Source of the DNA: Nocardia terrae
GTDB taxonomy: Bacteria > Actinomycetota > Actinomycetes > Mycobacteriales > Mycobacteriaceae
Direction of reading: 5' to 3'
Assembly (NCBI RefSeq): GCF_009760405.1
Contig: NZ_WRPP01000005.1
Location: 62,001 to 126,000, forward strand
DNA: 64,000 nucleotides
A program made the translations under genes and the position numbers. Every line of letters begins with the position of its first letter. The first letter of the stretch is position 1. Under the pieces are notes generated by a model. That model saw only the letters and a list, made by a program, of their open reading frames with translations, did no database searches and was not told the origin of the DNA. Shown here piece by piece: positions 49,601-58,097 of the stretch.

Positions 49601-50806
49601 ATGCAGCCGCCTGCTGGGGAATCCGGCCCCGATATCCTCGACCGAATCCCGGTGCCGCTGTACGCACCTGAGTTCGCCGCCGATCCGCACACCTTCTACA
49701 CCGCGATGCGCGAGAAGTTCGGTCCCCTTGCGCCGGTGGAGCTTTCGCCGGGGATCGCCGCGACCCTGGTGATCGGTTACCGCGCCGCGGTCACGATCAA
49801 CAATGATTCGAGCCGTTTCCCGGCCGATCCACGTGAGTGGGAGCGCGACATTCCCACCGACTGCCCGATCCTGCCCATGTTGCAGTACCGGCCGAACGCG
49901 TTGCGCAGCGCCGGCCAGGAGCATGCGCGGTACCGCAAGGCCAGTGTCGACAGTATCGACGCGATCAACCTGTACACGATCGACGGGGTGATCGAAGAGA
50001 TCGTGGTCCCCCAGGTCAACACCTTCTGTGCCGACGGTGAGGCCGACCTGATCAGTCAGTACGCCTTCCCGGTCACCTTCGCCTACCTCAATTACATGGT
50101 CGGATGCCCGGCCGATATCGGCCAGCGGGTCGCACAGGGCATGGCGATGATGTTCGAGGGCAACTCGGCAGAGGAAGGCAACGCACTGTTCGTGGCGGCG
50201 CTCGGCGAGCTGGTGAGTCTCAAGAGGGACCAGCCGGGCGCTGACGTCACGACCCGGCTGCTGGCCCATGCTGCGGAGCTGTCCGATGAGGAGCTGGTGC
50301 ATCAGCTGGTGACGATCTACGGCGCAGGCATCGAGCCGTTGACGAATCTGATCGCCAATACCCTGCTGCTGATGCTCACCGATGAACGGTTCTCCGGGGT
50401 GGCCGCGTTGACCACGCGCGACGCGTTGAACGAGCTTCTGTTCACCGACCCGCCGCTGGCGAATTTCGGGATCACCTACCCGACACGGCCGATGATGGTC
50501 GAGAGGGTGTGGCTGCCCGCCAATCAGCCGGTGGTGACCAGTATGGCGGCCTGCAACAACGATCCCGACATCGTGGGCCCGTACACCGGGAACAACGCGC
50601 ATCTCGCCTGGGGCACCGGACCACACACCTGCCCTGCCCAGGATGTGGCGTACTCGGTCGCGCAGAACGCCATCGATCAACTCTTCGACCGGTTGCCCGA
50701 GCTCCGGCTGGCGTGTCCCGCCGACCAACTCGTCTGGCGGCCAGGGCCGTTCCACCGATCGCTGGCGAGCTTGCCGGTGGCGTTTCCACCCGCCCGCCCG
50801 TTCTGA
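49601..50806 (+). CDS. Cytochrome P450 without the ExxR motif (CYP157-like)
   Basis: A 401-aa P450. Helix C has EHARYRK (HxxxR), helix I GAGIEPLTNLI, and the haem loop HLAWGTGPHTCPAQ with Cys344 as iron ligand; Trp replaces the usual Phe at the loop start. The K-helix ExxR, nearly universal, reads E278-L-L-F, so the Arg is lost. Streptomyces CYP157 P450s also lack ExxR, so this may be functional. A similar gene lies at 53161. AraC divergent; 12-bp terminator after. Confidence 0.9.
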   Translation: MQPPAGESGPDILDRIPVPLYAPEFAADPHTFYTAMREKFGPLAPVELSPGIAATLVIGYRAAVTINNDSSRFPADPREWERDIPTDCPILPMLQYRPNALRSAGQEHARYRKASVDSIDAINLYTIDGVIEEIVVPQVNTFCADGEADLISQYAFPVTFAYLNYMVGCPADIGQRVAQGMAMMFEGNSAEEGNALFVAALGELVSLKRDQPGADVTTRLLAHAAELSDEELVHQLVTIYGAGIEPLTNLIANTLLLMLTDERFSGVAALTTRDALNELLFTDPPLANFGITYPTRPMMVERVWLPANQPVVTSMAACNNDPDIVGPYTGNNAHLAWGTGPHTCPAQDVAYSVAQNAIDQLFDRLPELRLACPADQLVWRPGPFHRSLASLPVAFPPARPF

Positions 50807-50812
50807 CCGAGA

Positions 50813-50843
50813 CCCGGGATGCCGTGCTGACCGGCATCCCGGG
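50813..50843. terminator. Strong bidirectional terminator
   Basis: CCCGGGATGCCG (50813-50824) and its perfect complement (50832-50843) with a 7-nt loop, between the convergent P450 and oxidase-like genes. Confidence 0.85.
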
Positions 50844-50870
50844 CGTTCTCAATCGCCTGAGGCCGAGACC

Positions 50871-52679
50871 TCAGCCGAGCCGCAGCGCGGTCGCGCACTG
50901 CTCGACATAGCTGTCCGAGTCGTAAACCGTGCGCAGGGAACCGGTTTCGAGCTCGAAGGCCGCGACCAGGTCACCCAGGTGCGGGGCCAGCATCTCATGC
51001 AGCTGGACGCGCATGTCCCGCAACGGCTCTCGCGTCTTGGGGAGCGGGCCGTCGGGAAGCAGCTCCGCTCCGTGCGTGAGGCACTGCCGCACCGCGAACA
51101 GGGTGAGCACGTTCTCCATCACCTTCCGCGCGCTGTCCGGCAGCGCGGCGGCGCGCTCGGCCAGGCGCACTGCGGCCCGATGTGCGGTGTGCGCGTCGGC
51201 GGCCGCCAGCGCCAGATCGTAGACCCGGTCCCAGCGCGCCTGCCGGTCGCCGGTCGTGTTCGCGTAGACCTCGAGCGCGCGGTGCTGCAGGAACAGCGCG
51301 CGAGCGCCCATCCACTTCACCCAGCTGTCGGGGGTGTCGAGATCACAGGGCTCGAGCTCGTCCCAGCTTTCCCCGGTCCACTCGTCGGGGCCCAGCAGCC
51401 GCCGGTAGCCCGCCAGCAGGGCGATCACGTAACTGTCGCCCTCGGCAGTGGCCGCCGCGTCACGCAGGGCCCGGTACTCCACGATCTTGTTGTGCGCGAA
51501 CACGCCCTGGGCGCCGAGCCGGTCCCGCACCTCGCCGCACACCCGCAGCGCGGTGGAGGTGGCGAAGTACTTGGTCAATGACACCAGGTCGGTCAGCGCC
51601 GGACCCTGCTCATCGTCCTCGGCGTCGATGACCGCCGCGAAACCGTCCACCGCGATCTCCACCGCGGACGTCGCGAGATAGGTGTCGACCACCGCCTCCG
51701 CCAAGGGCGCGTAGTGGGCCGGCACGTCCCGCAACCGGACCCGCCCGCCCGCCATGCTCGCGATGTCGCGTTGCTCGGACTGCCGCACGGCGATCGACAC
51801 CGCGGCCCGCGACACGGCCGCCGCCATGCCCGAAATGCACAGGCGGCCGACGCGCACCCGGCTGATGGCACGCCACACCTGGTTGTCGCGCGGAATCGGC
51901 GAGTGCAGCTCACCGTTCTCGTCGAGCCGGGTTCCGGTGTGCGACAACAGGCATTCGCGCGACACCCGCACATTGTCGAAGCGGGTCATGGCGTTGTCCA
52001 TGCCCAGGCCCGGCTTGTCCGGCATACGGCGGATGGTGAGGCCGGGCCGCAACTGCCCGTCGGCATCGCACATCCACACCAGAAACGGGTACACGCCGTG
52101 CGCGGTGTCGCCGACGATCAACCGCGCGAACACGATTCCGAAGCGCGCGATGCCCGCCACCGGTGGCGCGGCCGTCGTCGGCATGAACTTGATCGCCGCG
52201 TCGGTCGGCGTGTTCAGCACGAAGCCGCCGCCGTCGGCGGGGTCGTAGGTCGCGGTCGTCTCCAGATTGTTCAGATCGCTGCCGTGGCCGACCTCGGTGA
52301 GCACGTATGCGCCGACCGCGCGGCCCGCCAACAGCTCGGTCAGCGCGAAGTCCACTTCGCCTGTGCGCGAATGCTGTTCGAGCAACGTGCCCAACACCAG
52401 GTTGACCTGCACGGTCAGCAAGGCTCCCAGGTGCGGATCGACGACGGTGGATTGCTCGTGCAGGGTCAGGCATTCGCGCAGATCCGACACGGTCTCCACC
52501 GCCGACAGGTTGGGCAGCAGTCGCAGGTAGCGCTCGTAGGCGCGAGCCCCCGGGTCCTCGGTGGCGGTCCACCAGTCCTGGTCGAATCCCGCCTCCCCGA
52601 ACAGCGTGTTGTAACGCTGCGCGGCGGCACGACGGCCCCCGAACAGCAGGTCCGCGAAATTATCCACATGAGAGACCAT
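50871..52679 (-). CDS. Acyl-CoA oxidase/dehydrogenase-like flavoprotein
   Basis: About 602 aa from ATG 52679 (AGAAGG upstream; ATG 52703 possible). VGAYVLTEVGHGSDLNNLETTATYD (about 125-150) is the flavin-contact loop of acyl-CoA oxidases. FMPTTAAPPVAGIARFGIVFARLIVGDTAHGVYPFLV and RVGRLCISGMAAAVSRAAVSIAVRQSEQR follow as in ACOX proteins, with a C-terminal oxidase domain to about 600. It would oxidise acyl-CoA using O2 and FAD. It sits between two related P450 genes. Confidence 0.85.
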   Translation of the reverse strand: MVSHVDNFADLLFGGRRAAAQRYNTLFGEAGFDQDWWTATEDPGARAYERYLRLLPNLSAVETVSDLRECLTLHEQSTVVDPHLGALLTVQVNLVLGTLLEQHSRTGEVDFALTELLAGRAVGAYVLTEVGHGSDLNNLETTATYDPADGGGFVLNTPTDAAIKFMPTTAAPPVAGIARFGIVFARLIVGDTAHGVYPFLVWMCDADGQLRPGLTIRRMPDKPGLGMDNAMTRFDNVRVSRECLLSHTGTRLDENGELHSPIPRDNQVWRAISRVRVGRLCISGMAAAVSRAAVSIAVRQSEQRDIASMAGGRVRLRDVPAHYAPLAEAVVDTYLATSAVEIAVDGFAAVIDAEDDEQGPALTDLVSLTKYFATSTALRVCGEVRDRLGAQGVFAHNKIVEYRALRDAAATAEGDSYVIALLAGYRRLLGPDEWTGESWDELEPCDLDTPDSWVKWMGARALFLQHRALEVYANTTGDRQARWDRVYDLALAAADAHTAHRAAVRLAERAAALPDSARKVMENVLTLFAVRQCLTHGAELLPDGPLPKTREPLRDMRVQLHEMLAPHLGDLVAAFELETGSLRTVYDSDSYVEQCATALRLG

Positions 52680-52711
52680 GACTCTGCCTTCTCTTCCACT
52701 CATTACCGATT

Positions 52712-52738
52712 CCAAGTGACTTGTCGTGTGTCACTTGG
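52712..52738. promoter_or_regulatory. CCAAGTGAC-N9-GTCACTTGG inverted repeat
   Basis: A perfect 9-bp inverted repeat with a 9-bp spacer, 33 bp upstream of the oxidase-like start. CGTGTGTCAC overlapping its right arm recurs, inverted, near 52976-52988 (GTGTGACACAC is a palindrome), on the P450 side. This is consistent with one regulator binding both ends of the intergenic region. The rest of 52739-53160 shows no gene. Confidence 0.6.
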
Positions 52739-53160
52739 CATTACGCATGACTCGAAAGCCGGGGGATGCCCGGCTTCGAGACCAGCGGAAACTGTCAGTT
52801 CATCGGGGATCAGCGGCCCGAGGAAACGACCTGTCGAGAGTTCAACCCATCGCCCACCTTTGGGCGATATCGCCTGTCGACCGGCCATCGAGGAAGGTCG
52901 TGCGCGCCATCGCTCCATGCTGCGACCCCGAAGGAGCCACAGTGTTGCGGTTGGGCAAACGACACACGAAACATAGTGTGACACACGAGTCTTCAAAAGG
53001 AGTCGGGTAGGGCGGGGATCATCGGGCGAACAATCCTCGATGCCGTCCTGAGCTGCGCGTAACGGTTGCTGCGGGTATAATGCGACTGCATCCCGGCGCT
53101 ATCGCCGACGTGAAATTCGTTGTTTTTGAGCACTTCTCACCGGTCACGTACCACCCGTTC

Positions 53161-54273
53161 ATGGGAGTTGCACGAGTGAAGCTGCAGTCGCCGGAGTTCG
53201 CCGCCGACCCGACCCGCGCCTACGAGGATCTGCGCCGCCGCTACGGTCCGGTCGCACCCATCGAGTTGGCCGACGGGGTGCCCGCCACCCTGGTGCTCGG
53301 CTATCGCGAGGCGTTGCGGATTCTCGGTGATCCCGAACACTTTCCGGCCGATCCGCGGGGGCGGCAGTACCGGTCGGCTTATCTGGCCGCGGTGGCCGAG
53401 ATCGATCAGTACCGGTTGCGCAGTACCGTCGAATCCGCTGCCATGCCGCTGATCAACGGCTTCTGCGGGGCCGGGTACGCGGACCTGCTCGCCGACTACG
53501 CCCGCCCGCTGACCCTGATCGTGCTCAGTGACCTGATCGGCTTCCCGCCGCGGCTGCGCACCGAAGCCGGTGCCGCACTGCTGGATCTGGCCGAAGCCGC
53601 CGACACCGCCACCTCGGACCTGGCGGAGCGCCAATTCCGCACCGTGCTGGCCGAACTGGTGGCCGTGAAACGCGATTCCCCGGGCCGCGACGTGGTTTCG
53701 ACCCTGATCGGCCATGCGGACGCCTTCGACGACACCGAGATCGTCGACCAACTGACCAGGCTCTGCGTCATGGGCGCCGAACCGACCTGGAATCTCATCG
53801 TCAACACGTTGGTCCTGATGGCCGACGACACCGGTTTCCACGACGATCTGATGGCCGGCTCCCTGCAACTGCGCGACGCTATCGACAGCGTCTTGTTCAC
53901 CGATCCCCCGCTGGCCAACGCCTGCCCCCGCTTCCCCCAGCAACCCCAGGTGATCGCCAGTTCCCTACTACCAGCGAACCAACCGGTCCTGATCAGCATT
54001 ACCGCCTGCAACAACGACCCCGCCGTCTCTGGCGACCACACCGGCAACCGCTCTCACCTGGCCTGGGGCCGAGGCCCCCACACCTGCCCCGCCCAGCCCA
54101 TAGCCTCGATCATCGCCCGCGAGGCCCTGGATCAACTCCTGGACGCCCTCCCCGAGATCAAACTCGCCATCCCGCTGACCGACCTCCCCTGGCGCCCCAG
54201 CACCTTCCACCGCGCCCCGGCAGCCGTCCCGGTGACCTTCCCGCCGTCCCTACCCGTTGGTCCTCGCGCGTGA
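53161..54273 (+). CDS. Degenerate cytochrome P450 (no ExxR, helix C region deleted)
   Basis: A 370-aa paralogue of 49601-50806, ATG 53161. The haem loop HLAWGRGPHTCPAQ is intact (Cys309). The K-helix ExxR position reads S243-V-L-F, so both Glu and Arg are lost. Compared with the paralogue, about 27-30 residues are missing after FPADPR, covering the start of helix C with its HxxxR His (GRQYR remains of EHARYR). It may be non-catalytic or bind haem in an altered way. No frameshift is visible, so it is still under coding selection. Confidence 0.8.
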   Translation: MGVARVKLQSPEFAADPTRAYEDLRRRYGPVAPIELADGVPATLVLGYREALRILGDPEHFPADPRGRQYRSAYLAAVAEIDQYRLRSTVESAAMPLINGFCGAGYADLLADYARPLTLIVLSDLIGFPPRLRTEAGAALLDLAEAADTATSDLAERQFRTVLAELVAVKRDSPGRDVVSTLIGHADAFDDTEIVDQLTRLCVMGAEPTWNLIVNTLVLMADDTGFHDDLMAGSLQLRDAIDSVLFTDPPLANACPRFPQQPQVIASSLLPANQPVLISITACNNDPAVSGDHTGNRSHLAWGRGPHTCPAQPIASIIAREALDQLLDALPEIKLAIPLTDLPWRPSTFHRAPAAVPVTFPPSLPVGPRA

Positions 54274-54310
54274 GCCCGGCAGGCCATCTCGGCTTGACTC
54301 CGCCTCACCC

Positions 54311-54577
54311 GTGTCCGACATTGAGTTGATGCGTTCGAGAGCAGAAGAACTCGACAAGGCCCCGTCCGGCGGTTTCGACCCCGTCGGTGCGGTGGAGATG
54401 ACCTTGACGCCGCTGGGCGCAGGCGACTTTCACGGCTCGATCGACGAGATCGCCCACGCCGCTGCCGCTCTCGGGGCCGACCATTTCTACGTCACGAACT
54501 CCTTGGGCTCGCGCATCACCGCCATCGCCTACCGCCGCGCTCCCCGACCCCGCCGGTGGTGCCGCGCCCGATCCTGA
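54311..54577 (+). CDS. Small hypothetical protein
   Basis: An 88-aa frame from GTG 54311 (ATG 54329 possible), 37 bp after the P450. The segment IDEIAHAAAALGADHFYVTNSLGSRITAIAYRR resembles small DUF4156-like or YbjQ-like alpha/beta proteins (the ALGAD..YV...  ...A.AYR pattern), but the match is only by eye. Arg-rich end. Confidence 0.4.
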   Translation: MSDIELMRSRAEELDKAPSGGFDPVGAVEMTLTPLGAGDFHGSIDEIAHAAAALGADHFYVTNSLGSRITAIAYRRAPRPRRWCRARS

Positions 54578-54593
54578 GCGGCAGCCGGGACCG

Positions 54594-55427
54594 TCACACC
54601 AGGTGGTCGCGAAGCCAGGCCGACATCAGGGCGATGGCTTCCGGAAGTTTGGAGGCGGCGACGTGGCCGGTGTCGGGGATGAGGTGGACCTCGGTGTCGC
54701 GACGGCCCTCGAACAGGAGGGTGTCGTGTCGGACGACATGGACATCGTCGGCGCCGTTGACGATCAGCATGGGGCAGTTGGTGTCCTGGGCGAGCAGGGA
54801 TTCGCGGTTGAACGGCTGTGCCGCGCTGAGGATGTCGTCGAAGGTGGGGCGGGCGGTGAAGCCGAAGGCATTGCCGGCGATGTCGGCCATGCCGAACATC
54901 AGGCGGCTGAAGTTCTCCCGGGTGAAGGAGTCGACGATGGGGCCGCCGAGATCGATGGCGGCGTCGACGATTCCGCGCAGGCCGGAGGCGGCGGCGAAGT
55001 TGCCGCCGAAAGAGAAGCCGAAGTGGGCGACGTGGCCGTTGCCGAGGGCGCGCGCGGTGGCGACGAGGCCGTCGATCACCGAATCCGCGTAGGCGTCGAG
55101 CGGGGCCTGGGTCTCACCGGTGCCCGGGTGGTCGAAGGCCAGCACCGTCACGTTCGCGCTGCGGACGAACGCGGTCTCGATGGCGTGCAGATCCATCTTC
55201 CAGCTGTCGAGGCCACCGCTGAGCAGGACCACCGGGCGTTGGGTGAAATCCGGTGTGGCCGAGAGCAGATGGACCGGAACGGAGGTGGATCCGCCACGGT
55301 AGGGCAGTTCGAGGACGCGGCGCTCGAAGTGGATGCCGAAGGTCGGCGCGGCCTTGACGTACTGCTCGACCTGCAACGCCATCGCGGTCCGCTTGGGCAC
55401 GTCGGCCAGGGCGGGGAATCGCGCCAC
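54594..55427 (-). CDS. FrsA-like alpha/beta hydrolase
   Basis: About 277 aa from GTG 55427; coding-like sequence (GEHFRAALAYG) continues upstream to about 55466 without a start codon, close to the divergent TetR. PVVLLSGGLDSWKMDLHAIE, FDHPGTGETQAPLD, nucleophile elbow GFSFGGNFA (Ser about 160), an Asp in VNGADDVHVV and a His in DTGHVAASKLPEAI form the catalytic triad. FrsA/DUF1100 proteins are esterases of unknown substrate. The true start is uncertain. Confidence 0.82.
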   Translation of the reverse strand: MARFPALADVPKRTAMALQVEQYVKAAPTFGIHFERRVLELPYRGGSTSVPVHLLSATPDFTQRPVVLLSGGLDSWKMDLHAIETAFVRSANVTVLAFDHPGTGETQAPLDAYADSVIDGLVATARALGNGHVAHFGFSFGGNFAAASGLRGIVDAAIDLGGPIVDSFTRENFSRLMFGMADIAGNAFGFTARPTFDDILSAAQPFNRESLLAQDTNCPMLIVNGADDVHVVRHDTLLFEGRRDTEVHLIPDTGHVAASKLPEAIALMSAWLRDHLV

Positions 55428-55475
55428 ACCGTAGGCGAGGGCGGCGCGGAAGTGTTCGCCGCGGCCCCCGGGACC

Positions 55476-56066
55476 GTGCGCGCGGGCGGCAGGACCGCCC
55501 GGGTCCGCACGGCCGTCCTGGAGGCCGCATTGCACGAGCTGGCCGCCGGCGGGTACGCGGCCCTGTCGATCGAACGCATCGCGGAACGATCCGGTGTGCA
55601 CAAGACGACCATCTATCGCCGATGGCAGTCCAAGGAAGCGGTCTTGGCCGAGGCCGTCGGGGATCTGGTCGAGTCGCTGTTCCCGATTCAGGTCACCGGC
55701 GAAATCGACCGGGATCTCCGAGTTTTCGCCCGCGCCCTGGTGGATCTGCTCACCAGCGACGCCCCGCTCGTGGTCGGCGCGGTGCGCGCGCTGTTCTCCG
55801 ATGCGGCCCACGACCCGCGCATCGCCGAGCTCAAGCGCGAGCTGTACGCCCGCCGATACGACGAGGCGCGCGCCATCGTGCAGGCCGCGATCGATCGCTC
55901 GGAGCTGCCGCCGGACACCGATACTCGCGAATTGATCGGCCTGATCACCGCACCGATCTACTACCGCTTCCTGGTCACCCAGGAACCCCTCGACCACGCC
56001 GTCGCCGACCGCACCGCCGCGACCGCCCTGATCGCCGTCCGCGCCGGGGCCTGCCGCCTCGGCTAG
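55476..56066 (+). CDS. TetR-family regulator
   Basis: A 196-aa protein, GTG 55476 (55452 also possible). The HTH is VRTAVLEAALHELAAGGYAALSIERIAERSGVHKTTIYRRWQSKEAVL (about 10-55). The C-terminal helical domain ends TAATALIAVRAGACRLG. It is divergent from the FrsA-like hydrolase, which it likely controls, although the two 5' ends nearly touch. Its stop directly abuts the convergent WYL gene stop. Confidence 0.92.
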   Translation: MRAGGRTARVRTAVLEAALHELAAGGYAALSIERIAERSGVHKTTIYRRWQSKEAVLAEAVGDLVESLFPIQVTGEIDRDLRVFARALVDLLTSDAPLVVGAVRALFSDAAHDPRIAELKRELYARRYDEARAIVQAAIDRSELPPDTDTRELIGLITAPIYYRFLVTQEPLDHAVADRTAATALIAVRAGACRLG

Positions 56067-57038
56067 CTATCGATACGCGCGGGCCATCGCGGCGGTTTCG
56101 GTGGCCATCCGCGCGCGCAGCGGAGCGGGAGCCAGCACTTCCGCGCCCGCGCCGAGCCGCAGCAGGTCGGGCAGTGCACGGTCGAACGACTCGATGGGGA
56201 AGTCGATTTCGCGCAGACCGGTGGCGTCCGGGGCTGTCGCGGAGGCGCGGGCCGCCCGGGCAGCGGCCGGATCGAGCAGTTCGGGGAGTCGATCGAAGGT
56301 TTCGGCGTTCAGGCGGATGCGGGCCGAATCGTGGTGGCGGCGTTGGTCGAAGGATTCCAGGTAGGTGGACCAGTACGCGGCCAGCGATAAGTCCGGCGGG
56401 CGGGTGACGGGGTCGTCGAGGACCTGGAGTTCCATGATCCGGGAGATGCGGTAGGTGCGGATCCGGGTGTCCGAGTGGCCTACCAGGTACCAGTTTCCCG
56501 ATTTCAGGACGAGGCCCAGTGGTTCGGTGGTGCGGGTGACCAGATGCGGTGTCGCCCAGCGGATGTAGTTGAAGCGCAGCGCGCGTTCGTTCCACACCGC
56601 GTCGGCGACCGTCGTGAGGTACGGGGTGGGTTCGGATTCGGAGTACCAGCCCGGGGCGTCGAGGTGGAAGCGCTCGGCGACGCGACCCGCGCGGTCGCGG
56701 AGCTCGGGCGGCAGGGCGGACATGACCTTGAGATTGGCCGCGGTCACGATCGCGCCGAGCCCCAGATCGGAGGCGGCGCTGGGCAGTCCGGCCAGGAACA
56801 GCGATTCGGCTTCGTCGGTGGTCAGCAGGTTGAGTTTGGCGCGGAAGCCGTCGAGCAGGCGATAGCCCCCGTCGTGGCCCGGATCGCCGTAGACGGGGAT
56901 GCCCGCCGCGGACAGCGACTCCATGTCCCGGTAGACGGTCCGCACCGACACTTCCAGCTGCTCGGCGAGCTCCTGTGCGGTGACCCGGTCGCGCGTCTGC
57001 AGGAGCAGCAGGATCGACATGAGACGGCTGGCGCGCAT
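56067..57038 (-). CDS. WYL-domain regulator (YafY/DeoR-type HTH)
   Basis: A 323-aa protein, ATG 57038 (GTG 57068 possible). The N-terminal HTH is SRLMSILLLLQTRDRVTAQELAEQLEVSVRTVYRDMESLSAAGIPVYG. The WYL domain is at about 135-215 (RALRFNYIRWATPHLVTRTTEPLGLVLKSGNWYLVGHSDTRIRTYRISRI), with a WCX-type end. WYL domains sense nucleic-acid or nucleotide ligands. It is divergent from the hydrolase at 57148 and is its probable regulator. Confidence 0.93.
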   Translation of the reverse strand: MRASRLMSILLLLQTRDRVTAQELAEQLEVSVRTVYRDMESLSAAGIPVYGDPGHDGGYRLLDGFRAKLNLLTTDEAESLFLAGLPSAASDLGLGAIVTAANLKVMSALPPELRDRAGRVAERFHLDAPGWYSESEPTPYLTTVADAVWNERALRFNYIRWATPHLVTRTTEPLGLVLKSGNWYLVGHSDTRIRTYRISRIMELQVLDDPVTRPPDLSLAAYWSTYLESFDQRRHHDSARIRLNAETFDRLPELLDPAAARAARASATAPDATGLREIDFPIESFDRALPDLLRLGAGAEVLAPAPLRARMATETAAMARAYR

Positions 57039-57147
57039 GCCGGGAATTCTGCCCGAATCCACTGACACAAGATGTCAGTGAAGCCCGCATACCTTTGCTC
57101 CTCGTTCCGAACGAATCCCCTCCGACCTCGAATAGGGAGACACCGCA

Positions 57148-58029
57148 ATGCCTTTCATCGAAACCCGCACCGGCACCTCGCTCTTCTACCGCGACTGGGG
57201 CACCGGCCGCCCGGTCCTGTTCTGCGCCGCGGCGGGCATGGACAGCATCGAAGCCCGCGGCGTCATGGCCGATCTGATGGCGCGGGGCCTGCGCGCCATC
57301 GCGGTCGACCGCCGCGGCCACGGCCGCTCCGACGATCCCGGGATGGGCTACGACTACGACACCCTCGCCGATGATCTCGCCGATCTCATCGACCACCTGA
57401 ACCTGCACGAGCTGACCCTGGTCGGCCATTCCATGGGCGGCGGCGAGATCGTGCGCTATCTGACCCGCTACGGCAGCGAGAGGATCGATCGCATCGCCCT
57501 GGTCGCGGCGGCCCTGCCGTTCCTGCTCGCGACCCCCGACAATCCGGACGGCGTGCCGCGCGAAGCCGCTGACGCACTGCGCGATTCGTGGCACCACCAC
57601 CAGGATGTCTGGCTGCGTGACAATGCCGACCCGTACCTCGGCGTGGGCCTGCCGGGCTGCGACGTCAGCCAGATCGACCGCGACCGGGTACTGGCGTCGA
57701 TCGGCTGCGGCACCTCACTGCAAGCGATCCTGGAATGCAATCGCGCGGTGGTCGAGACCGACTTCCGCACCGAGCTGCGGGAGATCGACGTGCCGACGTT
57801 GATCATCCACGGTGACGCCGACGCCTCGATCTCCCTCGATTTCGGCGGCCGCCGCCAGGCCGAGCTGATTCCGAACAGCGAGCTGATCGTCTACGAGAAC
57901 GCTCCGCACGGCGTCTACCTCACCCACGGCCCCCGCCTCACCGCCGACCTGCTGGCCTTCCTCGGTGAATCGCCCGCGCGCCGGGCGGTTTCGCGACCCG
58001 AGCCGGTCGGATCCGCTCCGCTTCGTTGA
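57148..58029 (+). CDS. Alpha/beta hydrolase (non-haem haloperoxidase/esterase-like)
   Basis: A 293-aa protein. FYRDWGTGRPVLFCAA, AVDRRGHGRSDDP, nucleophile elbow VGHSMGGGE (Ser about 96), Asp in IIHGDADASIS and His in ENAPHGVYLTH give a complete triad. The compact size and the GHSMGG context suit the perhydrolase/esterase subfamily. WYL-type regulator divergent; a terminator follows. Confidence 0.92.
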   Translation: MPFIETRTGTSLFYRDWGTGRPVLFCAAAGMDSIEARGVMADLMARGLRAIAVDRRGHGRSDDPGMGYDYDTLADDLADLIDHLNLHELTLVGHSMGGGEIVRYLTRYGSERIDRIALVAAALPFLLATPDNPDGVPREAADALRDSWHHHQDVWLRDNADPYLGVGLPGCDVSQIDRDRVLASIGCGTSLQAILECNRAVVETDFRTELREIDVPTLIIHGDADASISLDFGGRRQAELIPNSELIVYENAPHGVYLTHGPRLTADLLAFLGESPARRAVSRPEPVGSAPLR

Positions 58030-58054
58030 TCCGCTGAGCGTGACGATCGCCCGA

Positions 58055-58083
58055 GCCCCTTCGCCGTGCCACGGCGGAGGGGC
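58055..58083. terminator. Terminator hairpin between convergent genes
   Basis: GCCCCTTCGCCGT (58055-58067) pairs with 58071-58083 over 13 positions (one G-T wobble) with a 3-nt loop. Confidence 0.8.
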
Positions 58084-58097
58084 CCCGGCGTTGCGGG

